A stretch of DNA of 33,119 bases, taken from contig NZ_AWEZ01000054.1 in NCBI RefSeq assembly GCF_000468755.1, positions 1 through 33,119 on the forward strand, in the 5' to 3' direction. Positions 1-7,896 of the stretch are shown piece after piece; the stretch's first letter is position 1; each line of letters begins with the position of its first letter. Position numbers and translations under genes: made by a program. The stretch is from Olsenella profusa F0195 (GTDB lineage: Bacteria; Actinomycetota; Coriobacteriia; Coriobacteriales; Atopobiaceae). A model generated the notes under the pieces. It saw nothing but the letters and a program-made list of their open reading frames with translations. It was not told where the DNA came from and made no database searches.

Positions 1-210
1 ATTTTTTGCTCCAGACCTCGACAGCACGCAAGGTTCCGGCAGCATTACCATCACGCGATCCACCGGGATGGATCCCAATCGGACGTCTGCCATGCCCCCC
101 CTCTGGACAAGGGGGTGCTCGATGCGTGTCAGGATTTCGTCAAGGCGCCCATCGCAGCACACGACGGGGTAGGCTGGTTGCATACGAAGTCACGACCGAA
201 GGGGGCCATC
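1..210. other. Leading non-coding stretch
   Basis: I see no supportable gene here. There is a run of five C (96-100) facing five G (111-115) that could form a short hairpin, but no T-tract follows, so I do not call it a terminator. The only regulatory element I would trust is the GAAGGGGG ribosome-binding site just before position 211. Short open frames in this stretch show no family resemblance. Confidence 0.4.
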
Positions 211-756
211 ATGGAGCGGCAGCACGTCGATCCGTTTGAGCATGCGAACACGATCACGCAGGCGAACCCCGGGGGCATCCTGCTCACCACCAAGGCAGGC
301 GGCGAGGTGAACACCATGGTGATTGGGTGGGGGCTCATCGGTACGCTTTGGGGCAAACCCACCTTCACCGCCTTCGTTCGCACGAGCCGCCACACGCACG
401 CGCTGCTCGAGAAGAACCCGGAGTTCACCGTCAACGTTCCCCTTGAGGGAGAGCGTCTGAACAGGGACATCTTCGCCGTTGCCGGCACCAAGAGCGGTCG
501 CAGCGTGGACAAGGTCGCCGAGCTGGGCCTGACCCTGGTGGACGGCAGCACGGTGGACGTCCCCGCAATCGCCGAGGTGCCGCTGACACTGGAGTGCAAG
601 GTCATGTACCAGCAGCTGATGGACAAAGGCTCCGTCCCCGAGGACATACAGGGGCGCTTCTACCCCGCCGACGTCACCGACATCGATAAGGGCGGCAACT
701 GCTACTACCACGTCATCTACTACGGCGAGATCGTGGACAGCTACATCGTGAGGTAG
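211..756 (+). CDS. Flavin reductase-like FMN-binding protein
   Basis: A 181-residue protein of the flavin reductase-like (split-barrel, FMN-binding) family. The N-terminal segment, with ITQANPGGILLTTKAGG followed by NTMVIGWGLIGTLWGKP and FTAFVRTSRHTHALLEKN, matches the strand and loop order of this family, which binds FMN and usually reduces flavin or a small electrophile with NAD(P)H. The C-terminal part (CYYHVIYYGEIVDSYIV) is the last barrel strand pair. An ATG 96 bases further upstream is in frame, but the start at 211 has the GAAGGGGG ribosome-binding site and gives a normal family length. It lies 27 bases upstream of a nitroreductase gene, so a two-gene flavin redox operon is likely. The substrate is unknown. 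Confidence 0.85.
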   Translation: MERQHVDPFEHANTITQANPGGILLTTKAGGEVNTMVIGWGLIGTLWGKPTFTAFVRTSRHTHALLEKNPEFTVNVPLEGERLNRDIFAVAGTKSGRSVDKVAELGLTLVDGSTVDVPAIAEVPLTLECKVMYQQLMDKGSVPEDIQGRFYPADVTDIDKGGNCYYHVIYYGEIVDSYIVR

Positions 757-783
757 GAAAGGCATCAAGACAAGGAGACCCTC

Positions 784-1296
784 ATGCAGTTTGCGGACGT
801 CATCAGAGATCGCTATTCCTGCAAGAAGTTTGGCGACAAGGCAATCAGCAAAGAGGAGCTGGACGCGATCCTGGAGGCCGGGCGCATTGCGCCGACCGCC
901 AAGAACCTCCAGGAGCAGAGAGTCTACGTGCTCGAGTCCGACGAGGCCTTGGCGCGGTTCGACGAGATCTGCCCCTGTCGCTACGGTGCCCCCACCGTCC
1001 TGCTCGTGGCGTTCGACAGCACCAACGTCTTCACCTATCCGGGTGGCGTACGGGATTCTGGCATAGAGGACGCGAGCATCGTGTCCACGCACATGCTGCT
1101 TGCCGCACAGAGCCTAGGCGTGGACAGCTGCTGGGTCAATTTCTTTGACCCCCAGAAGATGGCCGAGGCGTTGGAACTTCCAAGCAACGAGGTCATCCTG
1201 ATGGCCCTCGACCTAGGCCATGCCGCCGAAGGGACAGGGCCCCTACCCAACCACACCAGCAGGAAGCCGCTTTCCGAGACCGTCATCCGCAGGTAG
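784..1296 (+). CDS. Nitroreductase family protein
   Basis: A 170-residue FMN-dependent nitroreductase-family protein of the short type. The N-terminus MQFADVIRDRYSCKKFGDKAI is the classic family opening in which an R-Y/R-S-x-R/K-x-F element contacts FMN phosphate. LDAILEAGRIAPTAKNLQEQRVYVL is the second FMN-binding block. The C-terminal LPSNEVILMALDLGHA is the family's conserved PxxxxxxxxxxxG strand. Such enzymes reduce nitro compounds, quinones or flavins with NAD(P)H, and the short form is common in anaerobes. The start is preceded by AAGGAG at a good distance. It follows the flavin reductase-like gene by 27 bases and is probably cotranscribed. Convergent with the hydrolase gene on the other strand. 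Confidence 0.92.
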   Translation: MQFADVIRDRYSCKKFGDKAISKEELDAILEAGRIAPTAKNLQEQRVYVLESDEALARFDEICPCRYGAPTVLLVAFDSTNVFTYPGGVRDSGIEDASIVSTHMLLAAQSLGVDSCWVNFFDPQKMAEALELPSNEVILMALDLGHAAEGTGPLPNHTSRKPLSETVIRR

Positions 1297-1351
1297 GTCG
1301 CAGGTAGTGGCGTATATCTGCGCCTCGATGGACCGAGCCTCACCCCGTATG

Positions 1352-2149
1352 TCAGCGACTCCCCCGAATCCTCTCGTCCAGCAGTGCAGCGTACTCGTCG
1401 GGATGGGCGCACTGATAGCCGCAGTGGTTGTAACCAGGCACATCGATGAACTCCGCATCCGGGTACTTCCTGAACACACGCCTACGCGACATGCGGGCCG
1501 ACTCCTCGCTCCCCCACAGGAAGACGCAGCGCCCAACCACGTCCGGCGGCAGGTCCGGCAGCCTGCACTCGCAGAAGGTCGCGGACTCATGGGCCACCGA
1601 CGCGTCGGAGACGAACGAACACACCTCCATGCAGTCGCGCACCATCGCCCGGTAGACGGGCGCCCCGCCACCGAGAAAGCGCCCGAACATGCCCCTCTCG
1701 AGCATGGCGTCGAGCTCATCATCGGTTGCGCCAGCAGCACCATCGCGCCTGGCAACACGGACCATGCGGCGGAAGGCGGCCCGCACGGCGAGCTCGACTG
1801 GCTTGGGGAAGTCAAAGAACGGGCCGCCATCGAAGAACCAGACGTCAGAGGCGATGGAACCCTCCCGTGCGATGTCGAGCGCATTGATGGCGCCCATCGA
1901 GGTGCCATGCGCCATCGCAAGGTGTCCGACGCCCCGGTCACGCAGCCAACCGACGACCTTGTCCGTGGCATCCTCCTTGGAGAGGTAGTCGCCCCCGCCG
2001 CGAACGTGGCCGTCCAACGTGACGAGCACGACGCAGTAGCCTCCGCTCAGCCTGTCGGCAACAGGGCGCAGCGTGTTACCCGTGCAGAACGAGCCCGGCA
2101 GCATCAGCACCATGGGGTTCCCCAGCTCTCCCACCACGTCAAACCTCAT
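1352..2149 (-). CDS. Alpha/beta hydrolase
   Basis: A 265-residue alpha/beta hydrolase-fold protein. Near residue 20 the motif MLPGSFCTG is the oxyanion-hole strand-loop. AHGTSMGAINAL near residue 83 is the nucleophile elbow G-x-S-x-G. A C-terminal GYNHCGYQ supplies the catalytic histidine, with an acid expected in the preceding DAEFIDVP. The middle part, rich in MLERGMFGRFLGGG, is the cap. It is a cytoplasmic protein without signal peptide. The substrate cannot be told from sequence. It is divergent from the methyltransferase gene, and a perfect TATAAT lies about 85 bases upstream on this strand. Confidence 0.85.
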   Translation of the reverse strand: MRFDVVGELGNPMVLMLPGSFCTGNTLRPVADRLSGGYCVVLVTLDGHVRGGGDYLSKEDATDKVVGWLRDRGVGHLAMAHGTSMGAINALDIAREGSIASDVWFFDGGPFFDFPKPVELAVRAAFRRMVRVARRDGAAGATDDELDAMLERGMFGRFLGGGAPVYRAMVRDCMEVCSFVSDASVAHESATFCECRLPDLPPDVVGRCVFLWGSEESARMSRRRVFRKYPDAEFIDVPGYNHCGYQCAHPDEYAALLDERIRGSR

Positions 2150-2230
2150 GTGTGCCTACCCTCTCGCATATCCGACATGTGCCCACATGATTCCGAGCAA
2201 GGTGACCGCACGATTCGACATTCCGTAAAA

Positions 2231-2273
2231 TATTATACTGCAAATTAGCCAAAACTAACTATTGCGATATACT
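2231..2273. promoter_or_regulatory. Divergent promoter region, hydrolase and methyltransferase
   Basis: This AT-rich patch stands out from its GC-rich surroundings. On the minus strand a perfect TATAAT lies at 2237-2232, pointing to the hydrolase gene. On the plus strand TTAGCC (2245-2250) and TATACT (2268-2273) are separated by exactly 17 bases, pointing to the methyltransferase gene. The -35 boxes are weak (about three of six bases), so activator help or a relaxed promoter is possible. Inferred from motifs only. Confidence 0.55.
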
Positions 2274-2286
2274 CTCCGGGAGGCGG

Positions 2287-2307
2287 AGGCGGTCTTTGGG
2301 ACCGCCT
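2287..2307 (+). promoter_or_regulatory. Leader hairpin before methyltransferase
   Basis: AGGCGGTC (2287-2294) and GACCGCCT (2300-2307) form a perfect eight-base-pair stem with a TTTGG loop. A weaker outer pairing, CTCCG (2274-2278) with CGGAG (2311-2315), could extend it. It lies in the 5' leader of the methyltransferase gene. No U-tract follows, so it is not a standard terminator. I recognise no known riboswitch consensus. Confidence 0.45.
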
Positions 2308-2361
2308 TAGCGGAGCGTCGTCATGGGACGGACGCGCAGGCGACATATCGAAGGGACCCGC

Positions 2362-2985
2362 ATGGGACTATTCACGCGCTTCGTCAACAACACCCGCAAG
2401 CCCGAGGGGATCTTGGGCTCGCTCATGGTCGGCGGGATGAACTCTGGGCACGCGGCTCTGGCTGATTGGGGCATGGACAAGTTTCCGCCAATGACTCCTG
2501 CAGACATCATCGACCTGGGCTGCGGCGGCGGCAGGAACGCGGCAACGCTCATGAGGCGCTACCCGCATGCGCGCATGTGCGCCCTCGACTACGCTCCCCT
2601 CTCCGTCAGGAAGACCACGTCATACAACAGGGCCCAGGTAGACGAGGGAAGATGCAGGGTACTGCAGGGGGACGTCTCGAGACTCAACCTTCCCGATGAC
2701 TCATTCAACCTGGCCACGGCGTTCGAGACCATCTACTTTTGGCCCGGCCTCGAGGAGTGCTTTGCAAACGTACATCGAATCCTGCACCCCGGTGGGCACT
2801 TCTGCATAGTCAACGAGTCGGATGGGACGGATGCGGCGTCGCTCAGGTTCCAGCGGATCATCGATGGCATGCGCTGCTACACCACAGAGCAGATCGGCGA
2901 CGCGCTGCGGGGTGCGGGATTCACGACCATAACCTGCCACCACCACGAGTCAAGGCCATGGATCGTGGTGGTGGCGCAGGCGTGA
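2362..2985 (+). CDS. Class I SAM-dependent methyltransferase
   Basis: A 207-residue class I (Rossmann-fold) SAM-dependent methyltransferase. Motif I is ADIIDLGCGGGRNA near residues 47-60 and binds SAM. ALDYAPLSV is the acidic end of strand 2. VLQGDVSRLNLPDDSFNLATAFETIYFW covers motifs II and III. IDGMRCYTTEQIGDALRGAGFTTITCHHH is the C-terminal segment of the UbiE/type 11 methyltransferase group. The substrate is not deducible. The start at 2362 is chosen because AAGGGA sits just upstream. An upstream in-frame ATG at 2323 has no ribosome-binding site and adds an arginine-rich stretch foreign to the family. Convergent with the oxidoreductase gene. Confidence 0.88.
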   Translation: MGLFTRFVNNTRKPEGILGSLMVGGMNSGHAALADWGMDKFPPMTPADIIDLGCGGGRNAATLMRRYPHARMCALDYAPLSVRKTTSYNRAQVDEGRCRVLQGDVSRLNLPDDSFNLATAFETIYFWPGLEECFANVHRILHPGGHFCIVNESDGTDAASLRFQRIIDGMRCYTTEQIGDALRGAGFTTITCHHHESRPWIVVVAQA

Positions 2986-3067
2986 GCGAGCTGTCGGCCC
3001 ATCCCAGCCCTCATGACAGCCGACATCATTGATGGCTCACCCTCTGCCGGATCTGGTTGCCGCCCTC

Positions 3068-4102
3068 CTACCGCAGCTGTCGCGCGCTCTCCTCGAGGAT
3101 GCGCATCTGCATCATGGTCTCCTCGGACGTAACGAGTTGGGGCACACCGTGCGCGACGGTCTCGTACAGCGCGTCATACCACTGGGAATAGCTGCTGCGC
3201 ACCGAGGGAACGCGCTCCTCGTGCAGGCCGTCGGCGTCCTCGTAGCGCAAGGTCCCCCACTGCCCCGGCGCATCCAGGCCAAAGTCATCGTGCCCTGAGG
3301 GCAGGTAGAAATGCTTGAGGTCACGTTCCTGCTGGTCCTTGTCCCACTTGATGTAGGCGCCCCTGTCACCATAGAGCGCAAAGCTCGGACGTGGAAACGC
3401 TGTCGAGTAGTTGGCCTGCGCCGTTGCCTTGAGTCCAAGGTCGTCGTAGTAGAGGTCATAGTCGAAGTAGTCGTTGGCCATTCCCTCGCCCTGCAGCTGC
3501 CTGAGTTCGCCACGCCAATGGTCAGGCATCCCAAACCAGCTGATGAGCTGGTCGAGGCAGTGCGAGGCGTGTCCGTAGGCGGCTTGGTTGACAACGTCGA
3601 GCGGCTTGCCGGCAAGCATCCGAGGGCGCCAATAGTCGTAGCTCGTCACCACCTCGAAGACATGCCCCAGCCTGCCAGATGCAAGCACCTGCCGTGCCGT
3701 AAGGAAGTCAGAGTCGAAGCGGCGGTTCTGGTAGCACTGGACCGTGACGCCCTTGGCACTGGCAAGGTCGAAGAGCTCCTGCGCCTGCGCAGCGGTCGCC
3801 GCGAAGGGCTTGTCGACCGTCACGTGCTTGCCGGCCTCAAGGGCCTTCTTGGCCATCTCGAAGTGAAGGTCGGAGGGCGTCGTCACCTCGATGATGTCCA
3901 CCTCGGGGTCGTCCAGCATGCCCTCGAGGTCCGTGGTGTATGCCACGCCAGGCACCTCGGACCATGCCGTGTGATCTATGTGGCGAGCCTCGATGGCCTT
4001 GATGCGAAACTTCTCCTGACGCGCGAGCACGTAGGGTATGTGATAGCGGTTGGCGCTCTTGCCATTGCCGATGTATGCGACGTTGAGTGTTCGTCCCTGC
4101 AT
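3068..4102 (-). CDS. Gfo/Idh/MocA family oxidoreductase
   Basis: A 344-residue NAD(P)-dependent oxidoreductase of the Gfo/Idh/MocA family. The N-terminal Rossmann domain begins NVAYIGNGKSANRYH, an atypical glycine motif. IIEVTTPSDLHFEMAKKALEAGKHVTVDKPFA contains the family's catalytic-domain hallmark (E/D)KP, here DKP. The C-terminal half is the alpha/beta substrate domain with GHASHCLDQLISWFG, where the D/H pair probably serves the active site. Members oxidise or reduce sugars and inositols. The start at 4102 follows AAGGAGGG at seven bases. An in-frame ATG 33 bases upstream lacks such a site. It stands alone in its strand between the methyltransferase and a low-information gap. Confidence 0.92.
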   Translation of the reverse strand: MQGRTLNVAYIGNGKSANRYHIPYVLARQEKFRIKAIEARHIDHTAWSEVPGVAYTTDLEGMLDDPEVDIIEVTTPSDLHFEMAKKALEAGKHVTVDKPFAATAAQAQELFDLASAKGVTVQCYQNRRFDSDFLTARQVLASGRLGHVFEVVTSYDYWRPRMLAGKPLDVVNQAAYGHASHCLDQLISWFGMPDHWRGELRQLQGEGMANDYFDYDLYYDDLGLKATAQANYSTAFPRPSFALYGDRGAYIKWDKDQQERDLKHFYLPSGHDDFGLDAPGQWGTLRYEDADGLHEERVPSVRSSYSQWYDALYETVAHGVPQLVTSEETMMQMRILEESARQLR

Positions 4103-4135
4103 GAGATGGCCCTCCTTCATCCTTGGCTCAGTCAC

Positions 4136-4488
4136 ATCTCCCCTGCGTCGAGCCCCTGGTCCTGCGGCACACGGGCGCGGCCATCATTTGGAGCCTTCTG
4201 CCACTATGAGGTAGGCCCAACAAAGGAAGCCGGCTGTCATGAACAGTGTAGTAACGGGCGTCGCCTGCCACTCGATGCTCGTACAGTGAGGATGGGAATT
4301 TTTCCATGGTCGGTATTCTCTCATTGACGCCCTGGGCTTCGTATCATTCACCTCTTGAATTATGGGCATAATTCGTGTCCACAATATGCAAATCGCCACC
4401 CACACACCTTCGCAAAGGATTTCATCGATGTGACGTACCGCATGATTGGAGACGGCCAAGGTGCCAACCGTTATGCCACCCTACGTTG
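4136..4488. other. Gap with palindrome and one doubtful small ORF
   Basis: This 353-base gap is less GC-rich than the neighbours. A minus-strand frame from 4324 to 4184 would encode 46 residues ending in a hydrophobic helix (TTLFMTAGFLCWAYLIVAEG), the shape of a small single-pass membrane protein. Its start lacks a convincing ribosome-binding site and I recognise no family. The frame continues upstream to an ATG at 4459. I treat it as possible but unproven. The palindrome at 4357-4374 is listed separately. Confidence 0.3.
4357..4374. promoter_or_regulatory. Perfect 18-base palindrome, possible operator
   Basis: GAATTATG, two G, then CATAATTC form a perfect inverted repeat with eight-base arms. 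It lies about 35 bases before the possible small ORF on the minus strand. CATAAT within it could double as a -10 box on that strand. The size and symmetry fit a dimeric helix-turn-helix regulator. Which protein binds is unknown. Confidence 0.45.
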
Positions 4489-5616
4489 TCAGACAGCAGG
4501 ATACGGGATGACGCTACCAACACAATAAAATATAAAAATGGCCACTAACGGAATGCAAATCTCGATGATCGCCCATCGCATATCACCCTTGAACCAATCG
4601 GAGTATGTACGACGTGGTAGTATCTTTCCTCCTGCTTGGGAAGAATCTTCTCCTAATGCTGAGGGGTGTTTGTCAGAGAACGTATCTATGCGCCTTATCA
4701 ACGGAATCCTCTGGGCCATCTCACGGTTAGTCCTGAACTGTTGCACACACCCTAGGACATCGTATATAAGGGTAAGAGGGAGCAACAAAAAAAGGTCTTT
4801 GTATAGGCTTAGGGCCTTGCTCAAGAGATCAGCTGTAACAACCTCTGGAATGACCTGGTAATTTCCTAGACTTCCCAGTAGTGCAACCAGCAGGACTGAC
4901 AGTAATCCAGCCAGAAGCCCCCTAAGAGGAACAAACTTAAGTTCAAGCAGTCGCTTGAGTGTTCCGGTCGGGAGCAGGAGCCAGAAATGAAAGGCGCCCA
5001 AGAAGGTCATCGACGCAGCACCAAAGACATTTGTGCGCAAAACGCCAACGATGGCCATGAGGGCATAGCCGAGCAGGAAGCCCGAACATGCTCCGCTTAC
5101 CTGTAGCCAGGTCTTGTTATAGTGCTCAAGATCCTCCCACTTACAGAATCGGCTAGGACCGGACAACTTGCAATGGCGCCTGCACAACTCTCTTCCCGTA
5201 TGCATGACCGGAAGAGACAGCAGCAAGATGACAAGAGCGCCCATAAGCAGAGCGGTCAGTATAGTCGCCATCGCTTTCCCACCCGAAGCGTCAAACTCAA
5301 GCGCCGGTCGAAAGAACTCCCAGAGAAAACGCAAGGGGGGTATGTCCTTGCATAACTGTACTGCGAAGCGGAGGAAGACCCCCAGGATGCCAACTGCCGT
5401 CAGGACAAGCGCGAGATACCCGGGTTCCTGCACAACCAGACTTCCGAAGATGGGCCAAGAAAAACTCCGATCCTTGCTCCCCGTCAGGATCCAGTTCCTC
5501 TCACGATGCCACTGCTGCCAGTCAACAAGGCTGGAAGTGTCGTACATACTTCTGCGAAAGCGTCGGCACATGTTTGCAATCGTTTCTCGATTCGTCCCAC
5601 AATCTATCTCGTCCAT
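4489..5616 (-). CDS. Unrecognised multi-pass membrane protein
   Basis: A 375-residue protein I do not recognise. Residues 1-60 are hydrophilic, rich in Arg and Trp (RRFRRSMYDTSSLVDWQQWHRERNW). Seven hydrophobic segments follow at roughly 67-88, 116-137, 174-193, 198-216, 231-250, 271-289 and 348-370. Between helices six and seven lies a polar loop of about 55 residues with charged clusters. There is no signal peptide and no ATPase, protease or transporter motif. Base composition is less GC-rich than the flanking housekeeping-like genes, consistent with acquisition. It sits downstream of two fic genes on the same strand but 117 bases away, so shared transcription is uncertain. Function unknown. 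Confidence 0.7.
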   Translation of the reverse strand: MDEIDCGTNRETIANMCRRFRRSMYDTSSLVDWQQWHRERNWILTGSKDRSFSWPIFGSLVVQEPGYLALVLTAVGILGVFLRFAVQLCKDIPPLRFLWEFFRPALEFDASGGKAMATILTALLMGALVILLLSLPVMHTGRELCRRHCKLSGPSRFCKWEDLEHYNKTWLQVSGACSGFLLGYALMAIVGVLRTNVFGAASMTFLGAFHFWLLLPTGTLKRLLELKFVPLRGLLAGLLSVLLVALLGSLGNYQVIPEVVTADLLSKALSLYKDLFLLLPLTLIYDVLGCVQQFRTNREMAQRIPLIRRIDTFSDKHPSALGEDSSQAGGKILPRRTYSDWFKGDMRWAIIEICIPLVAIFIFYCVGSVIPYPAV

Positions 5617-5733
5617 ATGACCCTGCCCTCTTTGTAGACACCAGCTATTCTTCTGATGAAGGTAGTAGGTGCATGCGACAGAAATTGGACGGCCTGGAAT
5701 CCCGAAGTGGGGGATGATCTGGGGGCCAACGCC

Positions 5734-6690
5734 CTACTGGCGCACGACCCACGCGCCAGCTCTTGCGCTTCCCTCTCGCTCCAGCTTGCCGTCTGCCTTG
5801 AGCTCCGCGACCACACGCTCGGCGGTGCGCTTCGAGCTGCCGAGGCGTTCGGCGAGGGCAGATACCGTGCCCCTGGGGTTCTCCTCGAAGAATGACAGAG
5901 CATCCGACAGCTCAAGCTCGTGCGCGCTCTGCGGCAGAGCGAACGGAATGATGGCGTCGCGTATGGCCTCAAGCATGAACTCGACGAATGCCTCGCTCGA
6001 TCCTCGTGCGTCCGATTCGGCAAGAGCCGCGTAGTACCCCGCCTGTCGGCTGCGGATGGTGCTCTCGACGGGTAGCCATACGAGGATCGGCCTCCATCTT
6101 GAGAGCAGCAGCGTGTGCCAGAGCCTGCCCATCCTGCCATTGCCGTCGGCGAATGGGTGGGCGAACTCAAATTCAAAGTGGAAGATGCACGAGGCAAGCA
6201 GCGGATGCATGGTGGTGCTCCCCAGCCATGCGAACATGTCGGACATGACCTCAGGCACGTACTTGGCAGGCGTCCCGGCATGGATGAGGGTGCCACCATC
6301 AAACACACCAACATTTCCCGAGCGAAAGCGGCCGGCCTCGGGGACAAGCCCTTTCATCATCACTCCATGCGCTCTGAGAAGGTCATTGATTGAGTACGGA
6401 TTGAGGCGTGGAAGCAGCTCATAGACACGCTGGGCGTTCTTCACCTCAAGAATGTCGTGAGCGTCACCCAGCACGTGCTTGCCACCGAGGATCGCCGTCA
6501 CGGCCTTCTCGTCAAGCTCGTTTCCCTCGATGAGAAGCGAGGAGTGTATCGTCTTGACGCGCAGCTCGCGGTGGAGCGTGGGACTCGCGGCAAAATTCGA
6601 CTGGGGAGATATCTTGCCGACGAGCTCGGCAATCTCCATGCAGAGCGAATCAATCTGGTCGTTTCGCTCGAATGGTGGGACGTAGGCCAT
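5734..6690 (-). CDS. Fic family protein with C-terminal winged helix
   Basis: A 318-residue Fic-domain protein, a family that transfers AMP (or another nucleotide moiety) to hydroxyl side chains of target proteins. The core motif HPFADGNGR is at about 178-186, complete with catalytic His and the phosphate-binding Asp and Asn-Gly-Arg. An N-terminal inhibitory helix with S-x-x-x-E-G (SLLIEG, about 51-56) marks it as class II, self-inhibited by the glutamate. Residues 265-305 form a winged helix-turn-helix (TVSALAERLGSSKRTAERVVAEL), so it may bind DNA and control its own promoter. The start at 6690 is set by GAGAGG six bases upstream; an ATG six bases earlier is too close to that site. Its own promoter and operator lie at 6706-6740. 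Confidence 0.93.
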   Translation of the reverse strand: MAYVPPFERNDQIDSLCMEIAELVGKISPQSNFAASPTLHRELRVKTIHSSLLIEGNELDEKAVTAILGGKHVLGDAHDILEVKNAQRVYELLPRLNPYSINDLLRAHGVMMKGLVPEAGRFRSGNVGVFDGGTLIHAGTPAKYVPEVMSDMFAWLGSTTMHPLLASCIFHFEFEFAHPFADGNGRMGRLWHTLLLSRWRPILVWLPVESTIRSRQAGYYAALAESDARGSSEAFVEFMLEAIRDAIIPFALPQSAHELELSDALSFFEENPRGTVSALAERLGSSKRTAERVVAELKADGKLEREGSARAGAWVVRQ

Positions 6691-6705
6691 GGGCATCCTC
6701 TCATG

Positions 6706-6740
6706 TATACCGCCATAATTATACCGCCATTGGCGGTATA
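6706..6740 (-). promoter_or_regulatory. Triple-repeat operator over fic promoter
   Basis: Three copies of TATACCGCCA occur here: direct at 6706-6715 and 6720-6729, and inverted at 6731-6740. The last two make a perfect 10+1+10 palindrome. On the minus strand a perfect TATAAT lies at 6723-6718, between and overlapping the copies. Transcription would start about 20 bases before the fic start codon at 6690. This is the expected layout of a repressor site over a core promoter. The likeliest binder is the Fic protein's own winged helix, but that is inference. Confidence 0.75.
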
Positions 6741-6829
6741 CATGGCCGTCTCCCTACAAAGCCTGCCAGACGCCCCTCCTGGGCGTGCCGACGGCAGCGA
6801 CCCCACATCCGCGGCACACGTGCACCCAC

Positions 6830-7879
6830 CTAGCGCCTCACCCTATACATCGTGGCGCGGGCAGCACCGACCTTCTCGATGGCACCCTCCACCTGCAGTT
6901 TCTGGAGGATGCGCTCGATGGTGCGCCGGCTTATCGAGGGGTTGGCGTCCATGATCTCACGCTTGGTCGCAGGACCCATGAGGCCGTCAAAGTAGGAACG
7001 CAGCACGTCCTCGCTGCTCCTGCCAGGCGACAGGCGCGCGACGCGCTCGTCCAGCTCCCCATAGCAGGCCGTAAGGACACCCAGCATGTAGGTCACGAAT
7101 GGCGCATAGTCACTCGTGGCATCCTCCCAGCCCACAGAGCTTGCCGCAAGCGCCTCGTAGTAGGTCTGCCTCGTGCGCTCTATCTCGCGCTCGATGGATA
7201 CGTATTTCCCCACGAGGTAGCCACTGCGGTACAGGAGAAGCAGGGTGAGCAGGCGACTCATGCGTCCATTGCCGTCGTTGAACGGGTGGATGGACACGAA
7301 GTCGAAGGCAAAGACCAGCGAGACGAGCAGTGGGTCATACCTGCCGGTACCAATCTGCCTTGCATACTCGTCGCAGATTCGCTCCATCGCATGGGGAGTC
7401 GCGACAGCGCTTGTGGGCCTGAACCGGACGACCATCTCACCGGATTCGCCTTGCTCGGCAATGACGTTGTCCGAGTCCTTCCATCGCCCGGCAAAGCCGG
7501 CCCCGGTGAATCGATATAGGTCGCGGTGGAGTTGCAGGATGACGTTGGGCGTAACGGTAATGTCATCATGCGACGTGTGTATCTCATCAAGCACGTAGCG
7601 ATAGCCTGCAATCTCGCGTTCGTCACGGGTATGGGGCTTCGCGCCTGCCGTCACAAGCTCGCGTAGGCGTTTGTCCGAGGTGGATATGTTTTCGATTCTG
7701 TTCGAGGCGCCCGTACTCTGAATGCACGCCGACTCGACGAGGCTGTCCAGAACGTCGGACGCCATGGTGACATAGAGCCGCTCCCTGCCCCTATGTTCGT
7801 GCACATCCGCGAGCGCCGAGAGCACCTCCGGCACCAGGAGGCTCGCAAGCACCCTGTCATAGTCGAACTGCTCCGTCAT
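6830..7879 (-). CDS. Fic family protein, second copy, with winged helix
   Basis: A 349-residue Fic protein, clearly a different subfamily from its downstream neighbour. HPFNDGNGR at about 198-206 is the intact catalytic motif. S-N-R-I-E-N (59-64) is the N-terminal inhibitory S-x-x-x-E-N motif of class II. An N-terminal Fic_N-like segment precedes it. Residues 303-335 (ATKREIMDANPSISRRTIERILQKL) form a winged helix resembling DeoR/MarR-type DNA-binding segments. Predicted activity is AMPylation of a protein target held off by the inhibitory glutamate. GCGAGG and GGAGAGG lie before the ATG. The gap of about 140 bases to the next fic gene contains that gene's own promoter, so the two are likely separate units. 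Confidence 0.93.
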   Translation of the reverse strand: MTEQFDYDRVLASLLVPEVLSALADVHEHRGRERLYVTMASDVLDSLVESACIQSTGASNRIENISTSDKRLRELVTAGAKPHTRDEREIAGYRYVLDEIHTSHDDITVTPNVILQLHRDLYRFTGAGFAGRWKDSDNVIAEQGESGEMVVRFRPTSAVATPHAMERICDEYARQIGTGRYDPLLVSLVFAFDFVSIHPFNDGNGRMSRLLTLLLLYRSGYLVGKYVSIEREIERTRQTYYEALAASSVGWEDATSDYAPFVTYMLGVLTACYGELDERVARLSPGRSSEDVLRSYFDGLMGPATKREIMDANPSISRRTIERILQKLQVEGAIEKVGAARATMYRVRR

Positions 7880-7896
7880 ATCCTCGCCACCTCTCC

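Noticed and set aside
96-115. CCCCC/GGGGG hairpin considered as a terminator
   Set aside because: No T-tract follows and only five base pairs are certain.
190-1092. A 300-codon open frame on the minus strand
   Set aside because: It is antisense to the flavin reductase and nitroreductase genes, rich in V, H, A and R as expected from GC-rich antisense, with no family features.
1220-2248. A 342-codon plus-strand frame opposite the hydrolase
   Set aside because: Antisense to a well-supported alpha/beta hydrolase; composition biased to R, H, P and A with no motifs.
3311-4327. A 338-codon plus-strand frame opposite the oxidoreductase
   Set aside because: Antisense shadow of the Gfo/Idh/MocA gene; no conserved domain.
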